Positions 1 to 8,018 of a stretch of 47,289 nucleotides of DNA are shown in pieces (the first letter of the stretch is position 1; each line of letters begins with the position of its first letter). The DNA is from Methyloversatilis universalis FAM5 (GTDB taxonomy: Bacteria > Pseudomonadota > Gammaproteobacteria > Burkholderiales > Rhodocyclaceae). A program made the position numbers and the translations under genes. Under the pieces are notes generated by a model, which was given only the letters and a program-made list of their open reading frames with translations, did not search any database and was not told the origin of the DNA. The stretch is from assembly GCF_000214035.2 (NCBI RefSeq), contig NZ_AFHG01000056.1, positions 1-47,289 on the forward strand. Direction: 5' to 3'.

Positions 1-219
1 AGCGCCGTCGATGGACGCACCGCGCGTGGCAAGGGCTACGCGATGAGTCTGCGCAGGCGAAAGATGATCGAAGAGGCCTTCGGCTGGATCAAGACGGTGG
101 GTGGTCTGCGCAAGACGCGGCACAAGGGGCTGGAGAGGCTCTCCGGTCAGGCGCTGTTTGCGTTCGCGGCGTACAACCTGACTCGAATGCTGAGCCTGAT
201 GCGAACGGCTGCCGCGTAG
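1..219 (+). CDS. IS5-family transposase, C-terminal 73 aa (partial at window start)
   Basis: Frame 1 is open from the first base to TAG at 217-219. The fragment contains KMIEEAFGWIKTVGGLRKTR. This is typical of the C-terminal part of IS5-type DDE transposases, where the first Glu of EEAFGWIK or its neighbour is the catalytic E of the triad. The tail GLERLSGQALFAFAAYNLTR is also characteristic of the family. The two Asp residues of the triad lie upstream of the window. The matching N-terminal part of this transposase type is present at the other end of the window (46956-47289), in the same orientation. Family assignment is by pattern recognition. Confidence 0.85.
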   Translation, partial: SAVDGRTARGKGYAMSLRRRKMIEEAFGWIKTVGGLRKTRHKGLERLSGQALFAFAAYNLTRMLSLMRTAAA

Positions 220-347
220 AGGGATAGATGCGTCCGCTGCCTGGCGAGCAGCCGAATACGAGGGTGAGAGAACCCCGAATCACACGCCACGGCGCACTTC
301 CGGTGCCGGAAAAAACGAGCGGAAGGACATGATCCGGAAGGATTCAA

Positions 348-365
348 GGGTTTCTCACCAGCCTG
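348..365 (-). repeat. right terminal inverted repeat of the IS
   Basis: On the minus strand this reads CAGGCTGGTGAGAAACCC, identical over 18 bp to the plus strand at 46864-46881, which begins the other IS copy. It marks the outer boundary of the left element. The next four bases (366-369) are CTAG. Confidence 0.9.
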
Positions 366-409
366 CTAGCGTTTCCAGCGCAGCCGAACCGACAATGAAG
401 GAAGCCGCG

Positions 410-1126
410 ATGCTGAACGTCAAGCTTGGCGACATGATCGTTCAGCAACGTGAAGGGACCTGGACAGCCTTCAAGGTACTTGCGGTAGACAACTGGGCCG
501 ATGGCACGCATACGGCACATTGCATGGCGTACGAGCCAACAGTGATCGAGCCAACCCCGGAAGCACTGAAGGGGGGAAAGGTACGTGCATGGCATGTTCC
601 AATTGACGCTCGGACCTTCCGTGATGGTTGGCAACTCATCAGCAACGAATTGCCTTCGGCGCACGAGCTGGTGGGCTTTCACGAGTACTTGAGGCTAACT
701 GACTTTCCGCGTTACCTCACTGTCACTGGAAAGGACGTCGACACGATCATCGGCGCGGCAAACGAACACTACAAGCGGGCGTACGCTCTGGGCGACGCCG
801 GCAAACGTCGGGAGGCGATCATGGAGTACGACAAGGCCATTGACCTCTTCCCGCTGTTTTACGAGGCTATCGACAATCGAGCTTTCACCTACATGGAACT
901 CGGTGATTTGAATACGGCACTTAAAGACTTCGAAGAGTCCTTGCGCATCAATCCCATCGGCGTTACCGCTTTTTTCTCAAGGGGTGAATGCCTCTTGAAG
1001 CTAGGACACCTGGAAAGGGCTGAGGCGGTTTTCGAGGAGGGAATCTCCAAGTTCCCAGAACAGCGAGACCTGTTTACCCGTTTTCGCGAAGTCGTTCGAA
1101 GTCAGAGACGTGTTCAGCCTCGCTAG
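410..1126 (+). CDS. tetratricopeptide-repeat protein
   Basis: Predicted soluble protein of 238 aa with no signal peptide. The first ~100 residues form a domain I do not recognise (starts MLNVKLGDMIVQQREG). Residues ~118-225 hold about three TPR units, for example EHYKRAYALGDAGKRREAI, RAFTYMELGDLNTALKDF and RGECLLKLGHLERAEAVF. TPRs normally mediate protein-protein contacts. The frame is open further upstream, but those codons lie in the IS end. ATG 410 has a good ribosome site (AAGGA, 7 nt upstream), so I chose it over ATG 395. The gene begins 44 bp after the IS end, so its original promoter may have been displaced. GC is lower than in the core genes, and it is probably transposon cargo. Function unknown. 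Confidence 0.7.
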   Translation: MLNVKLGDMIVQQREGTWTAFKVLAVDNWADGTHTAHCMAYEPTVIEPTPEALKGGKVRAWHVPIDARTFRDGWQLISNELPSAHELVGFHEYLRLTDFPRYLTVTGKDVDTIIGAANEHYKRAYALGDAGKRREAIMEYDKAIDLFPLFYEAIDNRAFTYMELGDLNTALKDFEESLRINPIGVTAFFSRGECLLKLGHLERAEAVFEEGISKFPEQRDLFTRFREVVRSQRRVQPR

Positions 1127-1653
1127 CAGTCCGAAGTGTGCAAGACACACACAATGAACGCTGTTGTCAGCTGCGTGCGCGGAGACTTACCGTAAGGACG
1201 TGCCGGCCAATGAGGGCGAGAGAATCGACATCCACTTGAGGATCACGTATCAGCGGCCTCTGCGCGACGGCTATTCCTGTAGAAGCGGTCAGACGACGTG
1301 TGCGACTGCGCATATGTCTCGTGCTCCACCAGCAAAAGCAGCTGCCTCCCAAGCTCTCAGCATTTCACCCTTCGAGGTAAGAAGCTGGCGCCTTCATGGC
1401 AAGAGCGCAGCGCAAGAACCAAGCCCAATCCACCGACCCCCATCTAACTCTTCAGCGAACCTCGCCCGAACAACCGTCCCTCAGCCATCACCAACGGATC
1501 AACCATAGACAGGCGCTCCGAGCTTCTAATACCGAGTCACGCGCCCCTCGATCTTTGGTACCCAATCGAAGTGCGCGCGAGACCCACGGTCTAGACCATA
1601 GCGCAACCGAACCCACTACAGCCTCGCGGCAGTTAACGTAGCAACTCACTCCG
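1127..1653. other. about 530 bp without a convincing gene
   Basis: Short ORFs exist on both strands (1164-1508 and 1396-1641 plus; 1488-1769 minus), but none has a recognisable domain, a good ribosome site or protein-like composition. I see no attC, terminal repeat of the Tn7-like element, or RNA gene here. It separates the TPR gene from two convergent minus-strand regulators and may be decayed cargo DNA. Confidence 0.5.
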
Positions 1654-1887
1654 TTACCTCTTGACGACCCTCGCCGCCAGCTTGCCCAAGAGCTTGTCGT
1701 CAACCAAGCCTTCGGCATACGCGAGAACCAGCATCGCAATAGGAGCCGGAAGCCCCCTTCCTGACTCATACCGACTTCCGCCCGACTGCGTGACCAGGAA
1801 GCGAGACCAGAACTGCGTCTGGTTCTCGCCTAGCGACTCTCGATACGCCCGAAGGTTCTTTAGCGGATTCTTCACTGCTTTAGCCAT
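1654..1887 (-). CDS. small helix-turn-helix DNA-binding protein
   Basis: Predicted protein of 77 aa. Residues ~7-45 (NPLKNLRAYRESLGENQTQF, then RFLVTQSGGSRYESGRGLPA) look like an Xre/Cro-type helix-turn-helix: the QSGGSRYESGR segment sits where the recognition helix and its flanking turn would be. Such small proteins usually repress their own promoter or that of a mobile element. ATG 1887 is preceded by a G-rich ribosome site. A GTG at 1899 in the same frame is possible but lies inside that site. Two palindromes lie in the 105 bp upstream (1909-1924 and 1943-1961) and are natural operator candidates. The upstream neighbour on the same strand is the MbcA/ParS-type gene. Target genes are unknown. 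Confidence 0.7.
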   Translation of the reverse strand: MAKAVKNPLKNLRAYRESLGENQTQFWSRFLVTQSGGSRYESGRGLPAPIAMLVLAYAEGLVDDKLLGKLAARVVKR

Positions 1888-1908
1888 CTCATCCCCCACC
1901 TGCTGGTT

Positions 1909-1924
1909 TTGGCGACCTCGCCAA
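1909..1924. promoter_or_regulatory. palindrome TTGGCGACCTCGCCAA, candidate operator
   Basis: Perfect 7-bp inverted repeat (TTGGCGA / TCGCCAA) with a 2-bp centre, 22 bp upstream of the HTH gene start at 1887. Position and symmetry fit autoregulation by a dimeric HTH protein. This is inferred; no binding data. Confidence 0.5.
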
Positions 1925-1942
1925 TATTCGTCTGACGAGGCA

Positions 1943-1961
1943 GCATGAGTCTATATCATGC
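1943..1961. promoter_or_regulatory. inverted repeat GCATGA-N7-TCATGC, candidate operator
   Basis: A second, unrelated dyad lies 19 bp further upstream of the HTH gene. Its AT-rich centre (GTCTATA) could overlap a -10 element for leftward transcription. Confidence 0.35.
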
Positions 1962-1992
1962 CGAAGTCATGTTTGGATGGCGTGAAGCCAGA

Positions 1993-2484
1993 TCAGAGAT
2001 AGATGCCATGCTCCAACGCACCGAGTAACCCCTTTACCAACGCGAAGCCTTCAAGTGTGTCAAAACACGATGCCGGCGACCGACCTCCGAGTGAAGGAGC
2101 AGGGGCAAGTAGCCAGGTCCCCAACCAGGCACACACATCGAAGTCCTCAGGCGCTCCTGCACGCTCTGCAATGCGTTCTGCTGCTGCCAGCAGGTCGACG
2201 AGGGCAAGCAGACGTTCGGACTGAGAAGCATTGAGTTTCTCGCCATTGGAGATCTTCTTGCGCACCGTGGAGAGTGGTAGCGCCATGGTCTGTATCAAGC
2301 GCGCCTGCGACCAGCCGAGCTTCGGGGCCAGAATAGGGATGACACGAGCTGGGATGCCCTCGCGAAGAAGGCAAACACGCGACCAAGTCGTTGCCTTGTG
2401 TGCTTGCATCAACTCGGGCAAGGAGACGTTGATTCGCCTCTGCCCTAGGGTGTCCACCTGGGTATGTGATTGCTGGCGGTGCAT
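1993..2484 (-). CDS. MbcA/ParS/Xre-type antitoxin-like protein (no toxin partner seen)
   Basis: Predicted protein of 163 aa. The middle (~50-85: APKLGWSQARLIQTMALPLS then TVRKKISNGEKLNASQSERL) resembles the Xre-like helix-turn-helix of the DUF2384 antitoxin family. The C-terminus (~125-163: LGGRSPASCFDTLEGFALVK then GLLGALEHGIYL) matches the toxin-binding MbcA/ParS domain, with its LGG.(S/T)P....T.EG..V pattern. In known systems the antitoxin gene is followed by a RES-domain NAD+-degrading toxin. Here the next gene downstream on the same strand is a 77-aa HTH protein, and no RES-like ORF is nearby. It may be an orphan antitoxin, or the toxin may have been lost. The N-terminal ~25 residues are of uncertain start. 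Confidence 0.7.
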   Translation of the reverse strand: MHRQQSHTQVDTLGQRRINVSLPELMQAHKATTWSRVCLLREGIPARVIPILAPKLGWSQARLIQTMALPLSTVRKKISNGEKLNASQSERLLALVDLLAAAERIAERAGAPEDFDVCAWLGTWLLAPAPSLGGRSPASCFDTLEGFALVKGLLGALEHGIYL

Positions 2485-2666
2485 CTGACGCCCCTCTGTT
2501 AGATGACGGGTGGATGGATCGTAGCGCTACGTTGGCGTTGTCACTGTTCGACGACAGCTCGACATCATGTTACGTCCGGCAGTCGCCAAGATGCCCTTGC
2601 CCGGGACAAGCCGGACCGCGTCGACAAGTTGGCCAGCTGTGCGGGTTTGGCAACCTCAAACGAATA

Positions 2667-4109
2667 TCAGGGACCACTGTTTGCTGCCCGGCCGACAATC
2701 GGCACCCAGTACTCGTCCCCTTTCCATTCAACCAACAGTCCTCCATCTCGCCTGCTGATCTGCTCAAGTTTCACCGCTCTCGCGACTGCAGCGTCCAGTC
2801 CATGAAAGTACGATAGGGCCGCCCCCAGCCAGCGTCGCGTACTGACCGCGTCAGTCAGCGGTTTATCCATGAGCCGCAACACCCTCCGTTCCTGACGGCG
2901 CCTCTTGAGTTGGTGCGCACGCGCCGGATTTGTCGGTGGAATCTGCATCTCAATCGCCGTGTGCTCAACGAGATACCGAACGAAGCGAGTCACCGCCGCC
3001 CGCTGGCCTGGCGTCCTGGTCAGATAGCTATCGAGCACCGCTTGAGTCGGCGGCATCAACTTCATCACAGACGCTCTCCTGAGCATTCCCGCTGCTGCTG
3101 TCATTGACAGGCGCACCGTCCGCATCGATGTGCCTTGAAGTTGCTGCTCGGCGATCATGACGTTGTGGAATCCGCTCAGAAGCGCGAACCCATGCGACGA
3201 CCGATCAAACATCGCTAGCGTAGTCAGAATGCGTCGTCGATCAGAGCCTTCTCGCTTGACCTTCTCATCGACGACGAGGCGTCCGGTCTCCTCCATCCAG
3301 CGCAGAGCCAGCAAAGACCGACGAAGGCGAACAACTCCAAAGGCTGCCACCAGTTCTGCATAATTGGGGATATCGCCCCACCTCTGTTCGATGTCCAGAA
3401 AGAGGGGAAGAAAGCGCTCCAACTTCAGCGCGGTCTTCTGCGCTCCTGTTGTCGCTACCAACCAGGAAGTGAAGTCCTCAAATCGCTTCGCCATATGCGG
3501 CGAGGAGAAGGAATCCGCGAACACCTTGAGACGAATGGCGACGGATTTTCCCCAACCACAGCCTTCACAAAGAGCACCTCGTCCAGCAGGAGTGATACTC
3601 CCACACTGCAGGCAGGTAGTCTCAGAGCCTGAGCAGCATCTCCTGCAAACCTCCTTGCCGTCGGCATCTCGGATCAACAAGCGACTTCGACGGCAGGATG
3701 GACAGGTGCGGTGATCGGCCCGGGCGCACTTGGGACACAACCTGCGAGCGTCGCCCAGGCGGCGCACGCGTGACAGCCTGTTGGAAGAAGCGCCACAGCC
3801 CTCACATCGTTCCGGGCTGCGAAAGTAGGGCGCGCAGCTATTGCAGACAGGTCCTGACGGCGTCAGCTTGCCAATCGGTCGGCCTTTACGGGTGCATCGA
3901 ATGCAGGGTCTTGCGCTTTCGCAGGCGCGACACATCGCAGATGCAATGTTGTTGGGTAACCTAGTCGAAACACCGCAATTCGGACACGGCGCGGATTTGA
4001 AGACACGCGCATAGCAGGTGGAGCAATATCGATGGCCCCGATAGACTCGGTGCGCCTTGGCGATGAGGCGCCCGCACTCATCGCAGCCAGGTTCAGGATA
4101 GGACATCAA
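2667..4109 (-). CDS. TniE-like protein: multi-CxxC zinc-binding region plus partial tyrosine-recombinase-like fold
   Basis: Predicted protein of 480 aa, the last gene of the tns operon; its start overlaps tniQ by 17 nt. Residues 1-~190 are packed with CxxC pairs (CDECGRL, YCSTCYA, CPNCG, CRACESARPCIRC, CNSC, CEGCG, CPKC, CPSC, CRRCC, CLQC, CEGCG), suggesting several zinc ribbons. The C-terminal ~100 residues read like a core-binding helix bundle (TPGQRAAVTRFVRYLVEH) and then the first strands of a tyrosine-recombinase catalytic domain (ALSYFHGLDAAVARAVKLEQ then LLVEWKGDEYWVPI). Where the family has the catalytic GLR the sequence has GLD, and the protein ends before any HxxR or Tyr box. It should therefore be a DNA-binding, not a cutting, protein. 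By position I infer a role in target recognition with TniQ. The recombinase resemblance is my reading of patterns. Confidence 0.6.
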   Translation of the reverse strand: MMSYPEPGCDECGRLIAKAHRVYRGHRYCSTCYARVFKSAPCPNCGVSTRLPNNIASAMCRACESARPCIRCTRKGRPIGKLTPSGPVCNSCAPYFRSPERCEGCGASSNRLSRVRRLGDARRLCPKCARADHRTCPSCRRSRLLIRDADGKEVCRRCCSGSETTCLQCGSITPAGRGALCEGCGWGKSVAIRLKVFADSFSSPHMAKRFEDFTSWLVATTGAQKTALKLERFLPLFLDIEQRWGDIPNYAELVAAFGVVRLRRSLLALRWMEETGRLVVDEKVKREGSDRRRILTTLAMFDRSSHGFALLSGFHNVMIAEQQLQGTSMRTVRLSMTAAAGMLRRASVMKLMPPTQAVLDSYLTRTPGQRAAVTRFVRYLVEHTAIEMQIPPTNPARAHQLKRRRQERRVLRLMDKPLTDAVSTRRWLGAALSYFHGLDAAVARAVKLEQISRRDGGLLVEWKGDEYWVPIVGRAANSGP

Positions 4110-5190
4110 CCTTCTGAACTCGTCGTTTCCGCTCGAGCCGCGCGAACATTCTCATGACGGCTTGACGGGACCTGGGTCCGGAGGAGGCGGTAGGGGATCG
4201 CCTTCTCTTCACAGAACGTTCCGGCAGTCGATCAAGAACTTCTACGATTACTCCCTTCAGGCTCTGTCGTTCATCCACCAGCTGACTCCGTACGAGCCCC
4301 AGAGAATTCGCCTGGGACACAAACTCATCAGGGCCAACCGACAACATCGTCCAAGCAAGCGACAAAAGGGTTGTTCTTTCAGTTACCGGCAACATCTCGA
4401 GGGACAACCCTGTTGCACAACGTGCCTCTGCATGACTAGCGATACCCATTCGCTCGACAAGGCTGCGTACCGCCTCACTGACGCGCCGCTCGCGGTTCCG
4501 CAGAATCGCTATGAAGAAGCGAGCCGCATTCAGCCAATCGAAGACCGATACTTCGCGACCGCCATACGTTGTCGTTCCTCGATCGAGTGCCTCGTCAGTG
4601 ACCTCCTGAAAGCGAAGCGCGTCCCGGTTTGCTGCCTCTCCTGCAACAGATCGCAAGTCGTGACGACAGGTTGCGCAGATGCCCAGATGAACATCGGAGG
4701 CATGCAACCGATGCGGTTCAAGAGGAGAGGCGCACGCGGTGCATCGATCAACGAGTTGAATCCCATGCTTGACACAGCATGTATGCCAGGCGAACCGCCA
4801 CTTTCTGCGGTAGTAGGGATCTCGATCCTCCGAAATGCATCTTGGACAGTACTGGAGTCCGCCCGTGCGAAGGCGATTTCGAGATCCAATAGACAGCACC
4901 CATGGCCAAGATAAGTTCGACCTTAGTGGCGTCTCGACGTATCGCGAGACCAATTGCCTCAAGCAGGTTTGTTCTACGACAGAGCCCGTGACGCCCGTCA
5001 CCTCACACAGCGGGGCGATATCCTGCTCCGTTAAACCTCTGTCCACGTCGAGCGTCCAAACGCGTTTGGCTGGCCAAAGCCACCCGGAGAGGATTAAGGG
5101 ATCGCATCCCTGAGCCATAGCCAAGCGCAAAAGCCAAGACGAAAGGGACTCGTCGTAATTCGGCTCTACGGTTACAGGCCACGAGCGCAC
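4093..5190 (-). CDS. tniQ: TniQ-family transposition targeting protein
   Basis: Predicted protein of 365 aa. It starts with the family-typical N-terminus (YDESLSSWLLRLAMAQG, ~12-28). It carries the zinc-binding signature CPRC at 115-118, then WR..W..CC..H (~131-142), CTAC at 150-153 and CATC at 172-175. TniQ/TnsD proteins bind the attachment site and recruit the TnsC ATPase. The length fits a medium-sized TniQ rather than full TnsD (~500 aa), so target reading may be shared with the zinc-finger protein encoded next. It starts 15 nt after the tnsC stop and overlaps the next gene by 17 nt. GC is higher than in tnsA-tnsC. Confidence 0.85.
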   Translation of the reverse strand: MRSWPVTVEPNYDESLSSWLLRLAMAQGCDPLILSGWLWPAKRVWTLDVDRGLTEQDIAPLCEVTGVTGSVVEQTCLRQLVSRYVETPLRSNLSWPWVLSIGSRNRLRTGGLQYCPRCISEDRDPYYRRKWRFAWHTCCVKHGIQLVDRCTACASPLEPHRLHASDVHLGICATCRHDLRSVAGEAANRDALRFQEVTDEALDRGTTTYGGREVSVFDWLNAARFFIAILRNRERRVSEAVRSLVERMGIASHAEARCATGLSLEMLPVTERTTLLSLAWTMLSVGPDEFVSQANSLGLVRSQLVDERQSLKGVIVEVLDRLPERSVKRRRSPTASSGPRSRQAVMRMFARLERKRRVQKVDVLS

Positions 5191-5205
5191 GTCTCTGTCT
5201 CCGGC

Positions 5206-6087
5206 TTACCGGCTGCCGAGAGCAAGTCGCGACTCGCGATCACGTACTTCCTTAATGAGGTTGACGTCTATGACCTCGGCACCCGTCTGAATGGCGTGCT
5301 TGGCACACTTCCTGAGAAACCTATGAAGATCCCCGAGATTTCCTTTGCAGAGCTCGAAGAGGAGCTCAGCAGAACCGCCATTTTTTAGATTCGAAGCATT
5401 CCTAAGGGGAAGCGTCTGCTCAAATCCGCTTAAGAGCTTCTGGAAATCCCTATTCGCCTCCCACCGTCTAAGACGACGCGTCTGAAACCTCGATTCCATT
5501 TGCTTATCGACACTCAGGAACGATTCGACATCGGACGTCCCGACCCCGACAATAGGAAGAGATAGAACGTTGCAGAGCGACTTGATGATGTTCAGAGCTT
5601 CCTGCTTTTTTAGCGGTGACCCTCTTCCCATCGAGTGAAACTCATCGATGATAAGCATTTTCACTTTGCATCGCGCGAACAGGTTCTCAACTTGATATTT
5701 GAGTTTCTCTCTGTTATCACGCCCGCTATAGGGCGCCTTCATACTTTCAAGGATCGCCATCAGCAACCCCTTCTCGCTTGGTGTTGCTGGCGATTCAACG
5801 AGAACAACCGGGAAGATCGTCTCGTCACCAGCCACATAGGGCTGCCCGTGCTCCTTAACGAACTGCCTTATCAACTGAGTTTTACCGATATTGGACTCCC
5901 CCACGATGACGAGGCAATCCATCTTGTTCCGTCGAGGCATCCTTAAAAGCTCTACGAGTTCATCGACGATCTCCTTCGCAGCAGAATAGGGAACCCATCG
6001 ATCCTCATCGATGAACCTCATTCGATCTTCGTCGGGCATATTAAAGACGTATTGAAAGGCCCCTGCCACGTGAGGGTACTCGTTCAC
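5206..6087 (-). CDS. tnsC: TnsC/TniB-type AAA+ ATPase
   Basis: Predicted protein of 293 aa, the usual size of TniB-type regulators and smaller than Tn7 TnsC. The Walker A motif GESNIGKT is at 63-70 and Walker B LIIDEF at 145-150 (D148, E149). The following PIVGVGTSD (~176) is a sensor-1-like segment, and an arginine-rich stretch (RFQTRRLRRW) follows. These ATPases assemble on target DNA chosen by TniQ and activate the TnsB transposase. The ATG overlaps the end of tnsB by 4 nt (ATGA), indicating translational coupling. Confidence 0.9.
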   Translation of the reverse strand: MNEYPHVAGAFQYVFNMPDEDRMRFIDEDRWVPYSAAKEIVDELVELLRMPRRNKMDCLVIVGESNIGKTQLIRQFVKEHGQPYVAGDETIFPVVLVESPATPSEKGLLMAILESMKAPYSGRDNREKLKYQVENLFARCKVKMLIIDEFHSMGRGSPLKKQEALNIIKSLCNVLSLPIVGVGTSDVESFLSVDKQMESRFQTRRLRRWEANRDFQKLLSGFEQTLPLRNASNLKNGGSAELLFELCKGNLGDLHRFLRKCAKHAIQTGAEVIDVNLIKEVRDRESRLALGSR

Positions 6088-8018
6088 CTTACATCCTCCG
6101 GAGGCTCAATCAGAGAGTCGTCGACAAAATGTGAGCCCGCTGTCTTTGAAGCGCCAACAGGCGCCGAAATCGGTGCCAGCACCGTCCTTCTAACGACCGA
6201 TTTCTTTCGATCCACTGATTTCTGTTGTTCAATTCTAGCGCTTTTCTTTTTCGCCTGAGAATCCTCAACCAACCTTCGATTTCTTTCAACGCTTAAATCT
6301 ATTTTCTCAACGAAATCGTGGCTATCAGCCTCTGCGGCGAGCTCCTTCCTGGACCGATCGTACTCGGCCAGGCTGGTGCCGTGCTTTATCTTTGGAAACG
6401 ATGGAATCTGAATATATTTCCTGGTCTTCTCGCAAAAGAACCATATATGCGATATATCAGCGATGTCGTATCTAAACAAGGATTTTATTTTCTCTTTTCC
6501 TTTCGGATCTGTTTGGTTTATGAAAGGATCGAGCACATCATGATAGTACGTCACATTATTAAGCGAGACCCCGGTCCGCTTAACGACCCGGTAAACAGAA
6601 GGATAGAAGTCTAACCTCAGCGTCTGGCTGTCTGCGATCCTATTTTGCATGCCAAGCGGAGGCTGGTTCTTTCCTCCGAAAATTCCAAACTTCCATTGCA
6701 TGTACGGCGGAACCCCAAGCTCTGAATGTCGAGAAAGGTGGTACTGGTTACAAATGAAGTCGACTACCCACCGTTCAAACTCCGTCCTCGTCATACTGGC
6801 GTTTTTTTCCGGGTCGTCGTCACCTTTCGAAGTGTGCTTCGACCCAGTTCTGCCGGGCAGAGATTCTACATTCTGTGCAAGCGTTCTAAAGAATCGCTCA
6901 ACGTGCCCGCCGTAGTGGGGTCTCTTTACAGGCCGAAATTCCAGATTAATTCCGTAGTTCTCGCATGAGCGCATAAAGCTAGTCGAGCGGAAATCCGATC
7001 CGTTATCAGCGTGAATAGTCTTCGGCTTCCCCCATACGGGCCAGTCCGCCTCCACTCCAAGCGCTTCAAGCAGTTTTTCTTTGGGCAAAATTGAAGTCGC
7101 AATACACTGCCCCACAGCATACTCCGAAGGGCTGTCCATAGAGAGGAACCAGCCCGTAACCATTCGACTGAACACGTCGATTGACAATGTCAGCCACGGT
7201 CGCCCGATCGGGAGTCGAAGATCATCGCTGACAAGTTGGATATCCATGAGATGGTGATCGATTTCAACCACTGCCAATGGAAAGGTGGCATTCGGAAATG
7301 TTCCGGGGACAGCGGCAAATTTATTGCGAGCCTTTTCTGAGAAACCTCTTTTTTGGAGCTTTTTCCTCTCTGAAATCTGGTCAATCCGCATTCGGACCGT
7401 CATATGTGACGGCGGCTCGATCTTTTGGGCTCGACAGCGCAGTTCTACTTCCCGAATCGCTTTGGCGGTCGAATGCCTTTCAGATGTCAAGTAGTAATCT
7501 TCGATTACGCCTTTGATAATGTGCTCGACTTCCGGTGAAATGCGACTAGCGCCCTTCTTCCACCCTCGCTTCTTGGGTACGAGTGCGAGTACAGTTCCGA
7601 ATCGCTCGTACCTCGTAAGCCACCGATATAACGTTGACGGATCCATCTTCAGACTTTGAGCCCTCAGAACGACATCCTTTCGGGATCGATTGGGCTTGTC
7701 GGTCAAAGGCCTTATCGCCTCGAACCGCTTGTTGGCCTTCTCCCAATAAGCGTTTTCAATGAGAACCAGCTCTTCGTTCGTACCCTCACGAGATGCCGCG
7801 CCGGGCTCGGGGACGGGTTCGAGGCTATCAATCTTAAGGACCTCCTCCTCGGAACTGCTCGTATTCCGTCCAATGACGTTACTTAGATTGACGACGTAAA
7901 CAATCTGATAGGTCGCCTCACCTGACTTTACGAACGATCCGACGCTCAACGGCACAGAAGACCGATCGATCTCAATCCGTTTGATCTCGCCTCGTTTTTT
8001 CACGACTCTGTTCTCCAT
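6084..8018 (-). CDS. tnsB: TnsB/TniA-type DDE transposase
   Basis: Predicted protein of 644 aa, normal for the Mu/TnsB integrase family. Residues ~110-225 are helix-turn-helix DNA-binding regions. The RNase-H-like core carries D254 (VVEIDHH), D338 (TIHADNGSDF) and E374 (GGHVERFF). The second Asp and the Glu are separated by 35 residues, the canonical DD(35)E spacing, so the catalytic triad is intact. The basic C-terminal tail (~590-644) is the usual place for TnsC contact. It joins the 3' ends of the element to target DNA. Its start overlaps tnsA by 19 nt. GC is clearly lower than the host genome, a sign of transfer. Confidence 0.92.
   Translation of the reverse strand: MENRVVKKRGEIKRIEIDRSSVPLSVGSFVKSGEATYQIVYVVNLSNVIGRNTSSSEEEVLKIDSLEPVPEPGAASREGTNEELVLIENAYWEKANKRFEAIRPLTDKPNRSRKDVVLRAQSLKMDPSTLYRWLTRYERFGTVLALVPKKRGWKKGASRISPEVEHIIKGVIEDYYLTSERHSTAKAIREVELRCRAQKIEPPSHMTVRMRIDQISERKKLQKRGFSEKARNKFAAVPGTFPNATFPLAVVEIDHHLMDIQLVSDDLRLPIGRPWLTLSIDVFSRMVTGWFLSMDSPSEYAVGQCIATSILPKEKLLEALGVEADWPVWGKPKTIHADNGSDFRSTSFMRSCENYGINLEFRPVKRPHYGGHVERFFRTLAQNVESLPGRTGSKHTSKGDDDPEKNASMTRTEFERWVVDFICNQYHLSRHSELGVPPYMQWKFGIFGGKNQPPLGMQNRIADSQTLRLDFYPSVYRVVKRTGVSLNNVTYYHDVLDPFINQTDPKGKEKIKSLFRYDIADISHIWFFCEKTRKYIQIPSFPKIKHGTSLAEYDRSRKELAAEADSHDFVEKIDLSVERNRRLVEDSQAKKKSARIEQQKSVDRKKSVVRRTVLAPISAPVGASKTAGSHFVDDSLIEPPEDVR

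Larger units (their letters stand above)
1..365 (+). mobile_element. 3' part of an IS5-family insertion sequence
   Basis: This stretch holds the C-terminal end of a transposase gene (to 219), about 130 bp of non-coding end, and a terminal inverted repeat at 348-365. The repeat is the exact reverse complement of the 18 bp that begin the second element at 46864, so both belong to one IS type. The element ends after 365 and is followed by CTAG, which fits the YTAR target duplication known for the IS5 group. The 5' part lies outside the window, so the left duplication cannot be checked. Confidence 0.85.

Noticed and set aside
2564-2576. ATGTTACGTCC as a possible left end of the Tn7-like element
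   Set aside because: Only six bases match the right-end tip and no adjacent repeats or comM sequence follow. It is a chance match.
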